From contig NZ_CP084028.1 in assembly GCF_020181595.1 (NCBI RefSeq), forward strand, positions 1,523,647 to 1,587,646: a stretch of 64,000 nt of DNA. Reading direction: 5' to 3'. Source of the stretch: [Mycobacterium] vasticus (GTDB lineage Bacteria; Actinomycetota; Actinomycetes; Mycobacteriales; Mycobacteriaceae). A program made the position numbers and the translations under genes. Numbering within the stretch: position 1 is the stretch's first letter; every line of letters starts with the position of its first letter. The notes beneath the pieces are model-generated. The model was not told the origin of the DNA and did no database searches. It saw nothing but the letters and a program-made list of their open reading frames with translations. Positions 56,747 to 64,000 of the stretch are shown one piece after another.

Positions 56747-58072
56747 GTGAGCGAGCCAGTTTCCCCGGGCCGGACCGACCGTGAAACGGCGGTCGTGATC
56801 GTCGGCGCGGGCATGTCGGGGCTGATCGCCGCACGCGCCCTGCATCGCCGCGGTATCGACGTGCTTGTCCTCGAATCCGCGGCCCGAACGGGCGGAAGGC
56901 TGTTCGCCGAGACCTCGGCCCTGGGCTCCCGTCTTGATCTGGGCGGCCAATGGGTGGGAGCCGGCCACCACCGGCTGGAGGCACTGGCAGCCGAACTCGG
57001 CGCGACGGTGTTTCCCATGCACACCCCGAAGCGCCCGATGGTGATCAAGGGCGGCAAGACGCTGTCAGCCGTTGGTCCGACGGTGGCGATCGCCAATGCG
57101 GTGCTGGCCTCCTGGGTGATGAGGGCGAAGTTCGGCGCGCCCAGGCGATGGAGTTCCCAGACGATCCAGGATCGGCTTTCCAAGGTGCCTCCGGCAGTGG
57201 CCCGGCGACTGCTCGAAGTGCTGCTCGCGACCTCGACCACGGCCGACCTGGACCGCTTTTCGATGGAGTCGTTCGTCGAGATGATCGGCTACGAGGGCGG
57301 ACTGACCGAGATGCTGTCGACCAGCGGCGGGGCGCAGGACAGTCTTATCCTCGAGGGCGCCGGCACCCTGACGGATCGGATCGCCGCCGAATTGGGGGAG
57401 CGGGTGCTGACCGATAGCCGGGTGATCTCCGTTCGTGACGAGGCGGGATCGGTTGTCGTCAGCACGGAATCAGCGGTGGTGCGGGCATCAAAGGTGATCG
57501 TGTCGGTGCCGCCGCCGATGACCACCAAGATCGCCTTCGACCCACCCCTTCCGGTTGGCCGACGGCGCCTCCAGGACAGCACATACATGGGATCGGTCTA
57601 CAAGGCGATCGCGGTCTATGAGCGGCCGTTCTGGCGCGAGCACGCCGACCTCGAATGCATGATCCTCGACAACCCCGGCGCTGCGGTCTTCGACACCTCG
57701 CCGCCCGGCGGGCCCGGCCACCTCTGCGTGCTGGTGGGTGGTCGGGAGGCGCGAGAAATCGACGCTCTGGCCGAAAATGATCGGCGGAGAACGCTTATCG
57801 GCCCACTCGCGGCGGTGACAGCACTGCCCGCGCTGCTCGACCCGGTGAGCTGGCACGAAAAGTCCTGGCACCGTGACGAAAACGTCGGCGGTGGCTATTC
57901 GGCCCTGCCGAGCGCCGGGAGCACTGGGACTATGTTCCCGCTGCCGTCGGACCCGACCGGCGACATCTACTGGACCGGCACCGAAACCGCCGCTGAGCAT
58001 GCCGGATACATCGAGGGTGCCATCGAGGCGGGCGAGCGGGTCGCCGCGCAGGTCATCGCATCCCTACGGTAG
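56747..58072 (+). CDS. Flavin-dependent amine oxidase
   Basis: This 441-residue protein belongs to the monoamine-oxidase-like FAD family. The N-terminal dinucleotide fold reads VVIVGAGMSGLIAARAL, followed by LESAARTGGRL and LGGQWVG; the C-terminal FAD contact is IYWTGTETAAEHAGYIEGA. It oxidises amines to imines, releasing hydrogen peroxide. The substrate is unknown (polyamines or aromatic amines are usual). The GTG start immediately follows the nadE stop, so translation is likely coupled. No signal peptide is seen. Confidence 0.88.
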   Translation: MSEPVSPGRTDRETAVVIVGAGMSGLIAARALHRRGIDVLVLESAARTGGRLFAETSALGSRLDLGGQWVGAGHHRLEALAAELGATVFPMHTPKRPMVIKGGKTLSAVGPTVAIANAVLASWVMRAKFGAPRRWSSQTIQDRLSKVPPAVARRLLEVLLATSTTADLDRFSMESFVEMIGYEGGLTEMLSTSGGAQDSLILEGAGTLTDRIAAELGERVLTDSRVISVRDEAGSVVVSTESAVVRASKVIVSVPPPMTTKIAFDPPLPVGRRRLQDSTYMGSVYKAIAVYERPFWREHADLECMILDNPGAAVFDTSPPGGPGHLCVLVGGREAREIDALAENDRRRTLIGPLAAVTALPALLDPVSWHEKSWHRDENVGGGYSALPSAGSTGTMFPLPSDPTGDIYWTGTETAAEHAGYIEGAIEAGERVAAQVIASLR

Positions 58073-58081
58073 GAATTAGCC

Positions 58082-58477
58082 ATGCCCACCGTCCTGATCG
58101 AGGTACGCCGCCACTACACAACGGCTGAGGAGATCGCGATCATCGACGCCGTCCACGGTGCGATGGTCACGGCCTTCCAGATCCCGGCCACGGACAAGAA
58201 CGTCCGGCTGGTCGCCCACGAGCCACACCGGTTCGCGGTGCCGGCGCACCTGGCCCAACCGGAGTACCGCACCCTGGTCTCGATCGCCTGCTTCACCGGC
58301 AGGTCCCTGGACGCGAAACGCGCACTGTATGCCGGGATCGTCGAACGCCTTGAGACACTGGGGATCCCGCGTGACCACGTGATGATCACCCTGCACGAGG
58401 CGGACCGCGACAACTGGGGGATCCGGGGTGGGCAGGCCGCCTCCGACGTCGAGCTGGGCTTCAACATTCAGGTGTGA
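58082..58477 (+). CDS. Tautomerase-superfamily protein
   Basis: This 131-residue protein begins MPTVLIEV; Pro2 would become the catalytic N-terminus, the hallmark of 4-oxalocrotonate tautomerase-fold proteins. It has the tandem beta-alpha-beta layout of the longer tautomerases (MSAD/MIF-like) rather than the 62-residue 4-OT. It lies 9 nt after the amine oxidase, suggesting one unit that may process a carbonyl product. The 3' end overlaps rbsK by 10 nt. The substrate is not known. Confidence 0.85.
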   Translation: MPTVLIEVRRHYTTAEEIAIIDAVHGAMVTAFQIPATDKNVRLVAHEPHRFAVPAHLAQPEYRTLVSIACFTGRSLDAKRALYAGIVERLETLGIPRDHVMITLHEADRDNWGIRGGQAASDVELGFNIQV

Positions 58478-59322
58478 TCGCGCAGCATCCGGGTGATCGC
58501 CGCTGAATCCGGCGCGCAGTCCCCGGCTCCCCGAACCTGGGTCGCCAGCGCCCCGGCGGCGCAGGCGCAGCGCAGCGCGTGCGCGATGCCACGTGGCCAC
58601 TCGGCGGCCAGCACACCGGCGAACACGTCACCCGCACCGGAGGTGTCGACGGCATCGACCACCGGTGCCGGTACGTGCACGGTGCCGTCCGCGCCGGTGT
58701 AGCGCGCCCCGTTCGCGCCCAGCGTGACCACCCGGTGCGGCACCGGATGATCGAACCGCGCGGATTCGGTCTCATTGACCACCGCGACGTCCACCAGGTC
58801 GACCAGCCTCGCCAGCTCGGTCTCCTCACCGCCTGCCGGGGAGACGTTGACGATCACCGTCGCCCCGGCGGCGCGTGCGATCCGGGCGGCCGCGGCGGCC
58901 GTCGCGATCGGAATCTCCAACTGCAACAGCAGCACCTGGGCGCCGGCGATCGCGTCGCGTCCGGCGTTCACCTCGACCGCACTGTTGGCTCCCGGCACCA
59001 CCACGATGGTGTTCTGCCCAGCCGTGTCCACGGTGATGATGGCAGCGCCACTGGGCCCGGGCACAGTCACCAACCCCGCGGTGCCGACGCCGTTGTCCGC
59101 CAGGTGCCGACGCAGTAGCGCACCGGCGTCGTCGTCACCCACCGCACCCACGAAGCAGACCTGCGCACCGGCCCGGGCGGCCGCGACGGCCTGATTGCCG
59201 CCCTTGCCACCGGGAACGGTGGCCGGTGTCGAACCCAGCACCGTCTCGCCCGGGGCGGGCAGTGCGGCGACGGTGAACACCGCGTCCAGATTCACGCTGC
59301 CCACCACACATACCCGCGTCAT
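58468..59322 (-). CDS. rbsK: Ribokinase (PfkB family)
   Basis: This 284-residue sugar kinase begins MTRVCVVGSVNLD and has the PfkB signature GGKGGNQAVAAARAG (about 40-54) and the ATP/anion-hole motif DTSGAGDVFAG with the catalytic Asp near residue 235. It phosphorylates ribose or a similar sugar. No ribose transporter is beside it. I chose ATG at 59322; the in-frame codons farther upstream cross into the cyclase leader. It is divergent from the cyclase gene across about 90 nt. Confidence 0.9.
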   Translation of the reverse strand: MTRVCVVGSVNLDAVFTVAALPAPGETVLGSTPATVPGGKGGNQAVAAARAGAQVCFVGAVGDDDAGALLRRHLADNGVGTAGLVTVPGPSGAAIITVDTAGQNTIVVVPGANSAVEVNAGRDAIAGAQVLLLQLEIPIATAAAAARIARAAGATVIVNVSPAGGEETELARLVDLVDVAVVNETESARFDHPVPHRVVTLGANGARYTGADGTVHVPAPVVDAVDTSGAGDVFAGVLAAEWPRGIAHALRCACAAGALATQVRGAGDCAPDSAAITRMLRDHT

Positions 59323-59411
59323 GGAATCCAGCTTCGCATTCACGACCGCGGAATGTCCTGCATCGCTTAGTGTGAGGAACCGCCTGGAAGACCGGGGAAG
59401 GGAGCCGCCCA

Positions 59412-61547
59412 GTGGATGCGGCACCGTTGACAGTGGCCCCGGCCGGCGAAGAGCGTCTGTACCGGCGGCTCGCAGCGCGCCTGAGTATCCAGACCAAGCT
59501 GATGATGATCCTGCTGCTGACCGCTATCGCCTCGGTCGCCATCGTTGGATTCGTCGAGTTCCAGTATGGCGCAAAGGAATTACAGTTGGCGGCGACCAAC
59601 AAACTGGTGCAGGCCCGCGAGTTGCAGCGCCGGGCGATCACCGGGCTGTTCGCCGATATGACCAACTCCCTGACCGTGTTCAGCGGAGGAGCGGTCGCCT
59701 CGGGCGCGCTCACCGCGTTCACCGCCGGATTCGACGAACTCGCCCGGGTTGCAGTCACGCCAGAACAGCAGCGGGCGATAGCGGACTACTACCGGGACAA
59801 CTTCACCAAGGCCCTGGGCGAGCGAGCGGGCGATCAACCCGACGTTGCGGCGTTTCTGCCCACTTCGAACGCGCAGCGCTATCTGCAGGCCCACTACACC
59901 GTCGCCGACTCGCAGCGGTCCGACGGCGACTCCAGCGCCTGGGCGGCGGCAAACGCCCAGTTCAACGATATTTTCGGAGACATCGTCCACCTCAACGGGT
60001 ACCAGGATGGCTTGTTGTTGGACACCCGAGGCAACGTGGTCTATTCGGTCAACAAGGGTGTGGACCTGGGCACCAACGTGCTTACCGGTCCCTACCGTGA
60101 ATCCGGCCTTCAGGGCGCCTACCGCAAGACGCTGGCGGCCAATGCGGTCAACTTCGTCTGGATCACCGATTTCGCGCCCTACCAACCCAACCTGGACACG
60201 CCGACGGCATGGCTGGTGTCGCCGGTCGGTACCAAGGGTGTGGTCGAGGGTGTGATGGCCCTGGCCCTGCCCAGCGCAAAAATCACCGAGATCATGACCG
60301 TCGGCCGCGACTGGGATGCCGCCGGGCTGGGCCGCACAGCCGAGAGCTACCTGGCCGGTCCGGACGGCCTGATGCGGTCCGATTCGCGGCTGTTCCTCGA
60401 AGATCCAGACCGATACCGTCGGGAGGCGATGGCGGCCGGGACATCTGAGTCGACAGTGGACCGCGCGCTGCGATGGGGGACCACCACCCTGGTGCAACCC
60501 GTCGCCGGTCCGGGACTGCGGGCCGCCCAACGTGGTCAGTCCGGAACGCTCAACACCGGACACGACTATCTGGGCAAACGTGAGCTGACCGCGTACGCGC
60601 CGCTGACCGTGCCCAACTCGGACCTGCAGTGGTCGATCCTGTCGACCCGGGAGTACGCCGACGCCTACTCCGGCGTCACCTCCTTCCTGCGCAGGGTGGT
60701 GCTGGCCACGACCGGGGTCATCTTCGCGATCTGCATGCTGGCGATGCTGCTCGCCCGGCTGTTCCTGCAGCCGATCCGGCGGTTGCAGGCTGCTGCCCAG
60801 CGGATCAGTGCCGGGGACTACAGCGCCGTGGTCCCGGCCTGCACGGCTGACGAGATCGGCGATCTGACCAGGGCTTTCAACGACATGAGCCGTAGCCTGC
60901 GCACCAAGGAGGAGATGCTCGACCAGCAGCGCAGACAGAACGACGAACTGATGTTGTCGCTGATGCCGGAGTCGTTGGTTCGGCGCTACCGCGGGGGCGA
61001 ACAGGCCATCGCCGATGAGCATCACAACGTCAGCGTCATCTACGCCGAACTGCAGGGGATCGAGCAGGTTTCGGCCGAGGTCACTGCGAGCGAACTGGTG
61101 ACGCTGGTCGACGACCTGGTCAGGCAGTTCGACGCGGCGGCCGAAGCCGTTGGCGTTGAGCGGATCCGGACTATGCACAACGGCTACCTCGCCGGCTGCG
61201 GGCTGACCACGCCGCGGCTCGACGGCGTGCACCGTGTCGTCGAATTCGCGTGCGAGATGCAGCGCATCGTCGAACGGTTCGCCATCAAATCCGGCCACCG
61301 GTTGAGCCTGTGGGCAGCGATTAACACCGGCGAGGTCGTCAGCGGCCTGGTGGGACGCTCCGGCGTCACCTACGACCTGTGGGGTCCCGCTGTCAACCGC
61401 GCCTATCAGCTACGCAGGGACACAACGGAATCCGGTATCTATGTCACCGCAGCGGTGCGTGACATGCTCGACGAGGACCAGAAATTCGTCGCGGTAGGCA
61501 CCGGAGACGCCCAGGATCAGATCTGGAGATTGTCGGAGACGCCGTGA
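59412..61547 (+). CDS. Membrane receptor with degenerate class III adenylate cyclase domain (Rv2435c type)
   Basis: This 711-residue protein has a TM helix (about 29-48), a large extracytoplasmic sensor region (about 50-425, CACHE-like by layout), a second TM helix (about 428-452), a HAMP linker (453-505) and a C-terminal class III cyclase homology domain (about 535-690). By eye the first metal Asp is Glu546 (YAELQG), the second is Asn590 (MHNGY), the substrate Lys position is Arg584, and the transition-state Arg is Gln666. Asp655 (YDLWG) and Asn662 are kept. It may therefore be a weak or non-catalytic cyclase. The start is GTG and it overlaps the channel gene by 4 nt. Confidence 0.9.
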   Translation: MDAAPLTVAPAGEERLYRRLAARLSIQTKLMMILLLTAIASVAIVGFVEFQYGAKELQLAATNKLVQARELQRRAITGLFADMTNSLTVFSGGAVASGALTAFTAGFDELARVAVTPEQQRAIADYYRDNFTKALGERAGDQPDVAAFLPTSNAQRYLQAHYTVADSQRSDGDSSAWAAANAQFNDIFGDIVHLNGYQDGLLLDTRGNVVYSVNKGVDLGTNVLTGPYRESGLQGAYRKTLAANAVNFVWITDFAPYQPNLDTPTAWLVSPVGTKGVVEGVMALALPSAKITEIMTVGRDWDAAGLGRTAESYLAGPDGLMRSDSRLFLEDPDRYRREAMAAGTSESTVDRALRWGTTTLVQPVAGPGLRAAQRGQSGTLNTGHDYLGKRELTAYAPLTVPNSDLQWSILSTREYADAYSGVTSFLRRVVLATTGVIFAICMLAMLLARLFLQPIRRLQAAAQRISAGDYSAVVPACTADEIGDLTRAFNDMSRSLRTKEEMLDQQRRQNDELMLSLMPESLVRRYRGGEQAIADEHHNVSVIYAELQGIEQVSAEVTASELVTLVDDLVRQFDAAAEAVGVERIRTMHNGYLAGCGLTTPRLDGVHRVVEFACEMQRIVERFAIKSGHRLSLWAAINTGEVVSGLVGRSGVTYDLWGPAVNRAYQLRRDTTESGIYVTAAVRDMLDEDQKFVAVGTGDAQDQIWRLSETP

Positions 61548-62929
61548 GCATCCTCGGGCCGTGGCTGTACTGGGCGATCGGGATCGCAATCGGGCTCCCG
61601 GCCGGCCTGGTCCTGCTCACCGAAGGCCATGTGGCCCTGGCCCGCCGAGGCAGTTCCCTGGCGCGGCCGGTGGCCCTGCTACGGAACTATCTGTTGCCGC
61701 TGGGCGCATTGTCGGTGTTGCTGGCGAAGGTGGCCGGTGTGTCGGGACAGGATCCGGCGCTGCGGGTCATCTACACGGCGTTCGGCTTCGTGCTGTTGGT
61801 GTTGGCACTGTCGGTGCTCGACGTCACCTTTTTCCAGAGCGCCCCGAAGGATTCCTGGCGGGGCCGGATGCCGACGATCTTCGTCGACGTCGCCCGCTTC
61901 CTGTTGATCGGTGTCGGTCTGGCGCTGACGCTGTCGCACGTCTGGGGAGCCCGGATCGGTGGCCTGTTCACCGCGCTCGGTGTGACGTCGGTGGTCATCG
62001 GGCTGATGCTGCAGAACTCGGTCGGCCAGATCGTTTCGGGCCTGTTCATGCTGTTCGAGCAGCCGTTCCGGATCGGCGACTGGCTGTCGACTCCCACCGC
62101 GCGCGGCCGGGTCGTGGAGGTGAACTGGCGCGCGGCGCACATCCACACCACCGATGGCCTGCAGATCATGCCGAACTCGGTGCTGGCCGGCACCTCGTTC
62201 ACCAACATCACCCGATCCGGCGGGGTACACCAGGTGTCGATCACGACCACGTTCGGCGTCGCCGACCCGCCGGACCAGGTGTGCGCGCTGTTGTCGCGAG
62301 TGGCGATCGCACTGCCGATGCGAACCACCGGCGCCGCACCGGCTTCGGCGACCCTGGGCAGCGGTCAGTACCGCACCACGATCGCGGTCGACTCGCCGAG
62401 CGACGACGGCCCGGCGCAGGCCACCTTCCTACGGTGGCTCTGGTACGCCGCCCGGCGGGAGGGACTGCACCTCGACAACGCCGCCGACGACTTCAGCACG
62501 CCGGAGCGGGCGGCCGAGGCGCTGCGGACAGTTGTGGCACCTGCCCTGCGGCTGACCGACGCCGACGAACAGGCCCTGGCACCCCATGCCAGGGTGGTCC
62601 GCTACGGCGCGGACGAACCCCTGCAACAGGCCGGTCTGGTGCCGGCCGGGATCACCTTCCTGACCCATGGCAGGGTCCGGCTCACCAGCGAGGATCCCGA
62701 CTTGCCGGGCGTCACGCTGGGCGACGGCGCGTTCCTTGGGATCACCTCTTTGACACGGCAGTCCAGCCAGTTCGACGCCCACGCCCTGGAGGAGGTGACT
62801 GCGGTGGTCATCGACCGCGAACACATCGAGGACCTGGTGATGGCCAAGCCGCTGCTGCTGCAGGAGCTGGGCCGGATCATCGACCAGCGGCGCAGTGTGG
62901 TGTCTGCAGACCGGGGCCGTTTTACCTGA
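61544..62929 (+). CDS. MscS-family channel with C-terminal cyclic-nucleotide-binding-like domain (Rv2434c type)
   Basis: This 461-residue protein has four to five N-terminal helices, the MscS pore and beta region (about 135-215: GLMLQNSVGQIVSGLFMLFEQPF, DGLQIMPNSVL) and a C-terminal domain (about 345-450) that folds like a CRP-type cNMP-binding barrel (VVRYGADEPL, FLTHGRVRL). Such fusions are known as bCNG channels. In the phosphate-binding cassette, the usual GE and R residues appear as GI and Gln (GAFLGITSLTRQSSQF). The GTG start is inside the cyclase stop, so the channel and receptor are made together. Confidence 0.9.
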   Translation: MSILGPWLYWAIGIAIGLPAGLVLLTEGHVALARRGSSLARPVALLRNYLLPLGALSVLLAKVAGVSGQDPALRVIYTAFGFVLLVLALSVLDVTFFQSAPKDSWRGRMPTIFVDVARFLLIGVGLALTLSHVWGARIGGLFTALGVTSVVIGLMLQNSVGQIVSGLFMLFEQPFRIGDWLSTPTARGRVVEVNWRAAHIHTTDGLQIMPNSVLAGTSFTNITRSGGVHQVSITTTFGVADPPDQVCALLSRVAIALPMRTTGAAPASATLGSGQYRTTIAVDSPSDDGPAQATFLRWLWYAARREGLHLDNAADDFSTPERAAEALRTVVAPALRLTDADEQALAPHARVVRYGADEPLQQAGLVPAGITFLTHGRVRLTSEDPDLPGVTLGDGAFLGITSLTRQSSQFDAHALEEVTAVVIDREHIEDLVMAKPLLLQELGRIIDQRRSVVSADRGRFT

Positions 62930-62956
62930 TCGGACGTTCGCCGATACGCTGGCACG

Positions 62957-64000
62957 ATGAGCGTCCCCGTGCTTCCCGACCTGCGCCAAGAGGTCCACGA
63001 TGCCGCCCGCCGAGCCCGGGTCGCCTCCCGTGCGCTGACGTCGCTGTCCACCGCGGCCAAGAACAACGTGCTCAACGCCGCCGCCGACGCGTTGCTGACT
63101 CACTCCGACACCATTGTGGCGGCCAACGCCGAGGATCTCGCGGTTGCGCGGGCGGCCGGCACCCCTGAGGCGATGCTGGACCGGCTGGCCCTGAACCCCG
63201 AGCGGGTCGAGGGGATCGCCGCCGGGCTGCGCCAGGTGGCCGGGCTGCCCGACCCGGTCGGCGAGGTGCTGCGCGGCTACACCCTGCCCAACGGCTTGTT
63301 GCTGCGCCAGCAGCGCGTCCCGCTGGGCGTGGTGGGCATGGTCTACGAGGGCCGGCCCAACGTCACCGTCGACGCGTTCGGTCTGACGCTGAAATCGGGC
63401 AACGCGGCGTTGCTGCGCGGCAGCTCGTCCGCCGCACACTCCAACCAGGCCTTGGTCGAGGTGTTGCGCGGTGCCCTGGAGGCCGAGGACCTGCCCGCTG
63501 ACGCCGTACAGCTGCTGTCGTCCGTCGACCGCGCCACCGTCACGCACCTGATCCAGGCCCGCGGCCTTGTCGACGTGGTGATTCCGCGTGGCGGGGCCGG
63601 GCTGATCGACGCGGTGGTGCGCGACGCGCTGGTGCCGACCATCGAGACCGGGGTGGGCAACTGCCACGTCTACATCCATGAGGCCGCCGATCTTTCGGTC
63701 GCCGAAGAAGTGCTGCTGAACTCCAAGACTCGCCGGCCCAGCGTCTGCAATGCCGCCGAGACCCTGCTGATCGACGCCACGATCGCCGAGACGGCGTTGC
63801 CGCGGCTGGTCGACGCGTTGACCGCAGCCGGGGTCACCGTGCACGGCGACGCCGACACCGCCGCCCCCGAGGACGACCTGCGCCGCGAATACCTGGCGAT
63901 GGACATCGCCTTGTCCGTGGTCGACGGGCTCGAGGACGCGATCGAGCACATCAACGAATACGGCACCGGCCACACCGAGGCCATCGTCACCACCAATATG
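62957..64000 (+). CDS. proA: Gamma-glutamyl phosphate reductase (partial, runs off the window)
   Basis: The first 348 codons of ProA are present (family length about 415). Visible are [23 protein letters not shown], the nucleotide region [10 protein letters not shown], and the catalytic Cys264 in [13 protein letters not shown]. ProA reduces gamma-glutamyl phosphate with NADPH to give glutamate semialdehyde in proline synthesis, acting after ProB (48671). The ATG is 27 nt after the channel stop. The frame is open to the end of the window with no defect. Confidence 0.95.
   Translation, partial: MSVPVLPDLRQEVHDAARRARVASRALTSLSTAAKNNVLNAAADALLTHSDTIVAANAEDLAVARAAGTPEAMLDRLALNPERVEGIAAGLRQVAGLPDPVGEVLRGYTLPNGLLLRQQRVPLGVVGMVYEGRPNVTVDAFGLTLKSGNAALLRGSSSAAHSNQALVEVLRGALEAEDLPADAVQLLSSVDRATVTHLIQARGLVDVVIPRGGAGLIDAVVRDALVPTIETGVGNCHVYIHEAADLSVAEEVLLNSKTRRPSVCNAAETLLIDATIAETALPRLVDALTAAGVTVHGDADTAAPEDDLRREYLAMDIALSVVDGLEDAIEHINEYGTGHTEAIVTTNM

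Overview
The window is high-GC actinobacterial DNA and almost certainly comes from a mycobacterium of the rapidly growing (Mycolicibacterium) type. Gene order follows the Mycobacterium tuberculosis Rv2482c to Rv2427c block remarkably well: plsB2, ssb-like, ettA, NAD-glutamate dehydrogenase, thioesterase, aglA, glbO, HNH, ctaJ/Rv2468c, pepN, Rv2466c, rpiB, nei, lipP, tig, clpP1-clpP2, mmuM, clpX, korA-korB, mobA, rpfE, Rv2449c, valS, folC, Rv2446c, ndk, rne, rplU, rpmA, obg, proB, nadE, rbsK, Rv2435c-type cyclase, Rv2434c-type channel, proA. Mycothiol-, Rpf- and PE-PPE-type proteins support this. No CRISPR array, insertion sequence or prophage is seen. Family identities are read from the translated sequence by eye; locus-tag synteny is from memory.

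Layout. 1-243 is suspect: a short NRPS condensation-like fragment is joined by 12 G and 63 C to the 3' part of plsB, which looks like a sequencing or assembly artefact. 1001-6214 holds a CopD-CtaG membrane fusion, an SDR, an MHS-type transporter and an LppX/LprG-family lipoprotein. 6360-13968 is an ssb-like gene, ettA, the 1617-residue glutamate dehydrogenase and a hot-dog thioesterase. 13958-19126 holds an alpha-glucosidase coupled to truncated haemoglobin O, an HNH protein, a nitrilase-fold amidase, cytochrome aa3 subunit CtaJ, a DUF5130 protein and an unrecognised HEEIH protein. 19127-25402 contains pepN, a DUF1304 protein, a mycothiol-linked DsbA-like reductase, rpiB, nei and lipP. Two tRNA genes (Gly-TCC, Pro-TGG) precede the proteostasis block tig-clpP1-clpP2-clpX (25909-31050), interrupted by a reverse-strand mmuM. 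korA-korB-mobA follow.

34940-35833 is a long, relatively AT-rich non-coding gap ending in a run of hairpins before a short rpf gene. 36247-49777 is housekeeping: valS-folC-DUF4233-ndk are tightly packed, rne has its own structured leader, and rplU-rpmA-obg-proB form a translation/GTPase/proline group. 49789-59322 is more accessory: a PE-PPE-type hydrolase, a TetR regulator divergent from a P450 with a clear operator-promoter overlap, an MFS carrier, a sirtuin, nadE, a flavin amine oxidase, a tautomerase and ribokinase.

59412-62929 is the most interesting unit: a membrane receptor whose class III cyclase domain has lost several catalytic residues, overlapping by 4 nt with an MscS-type channel carrying a C-terminal cyclic-nucleotide-binding-like domain whose key phosphate-binding residues also appear lost. 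I read this as a possible sensor-channel pair that may no longer use cyclic nucleotides in the classical way. The window ends inside proA.
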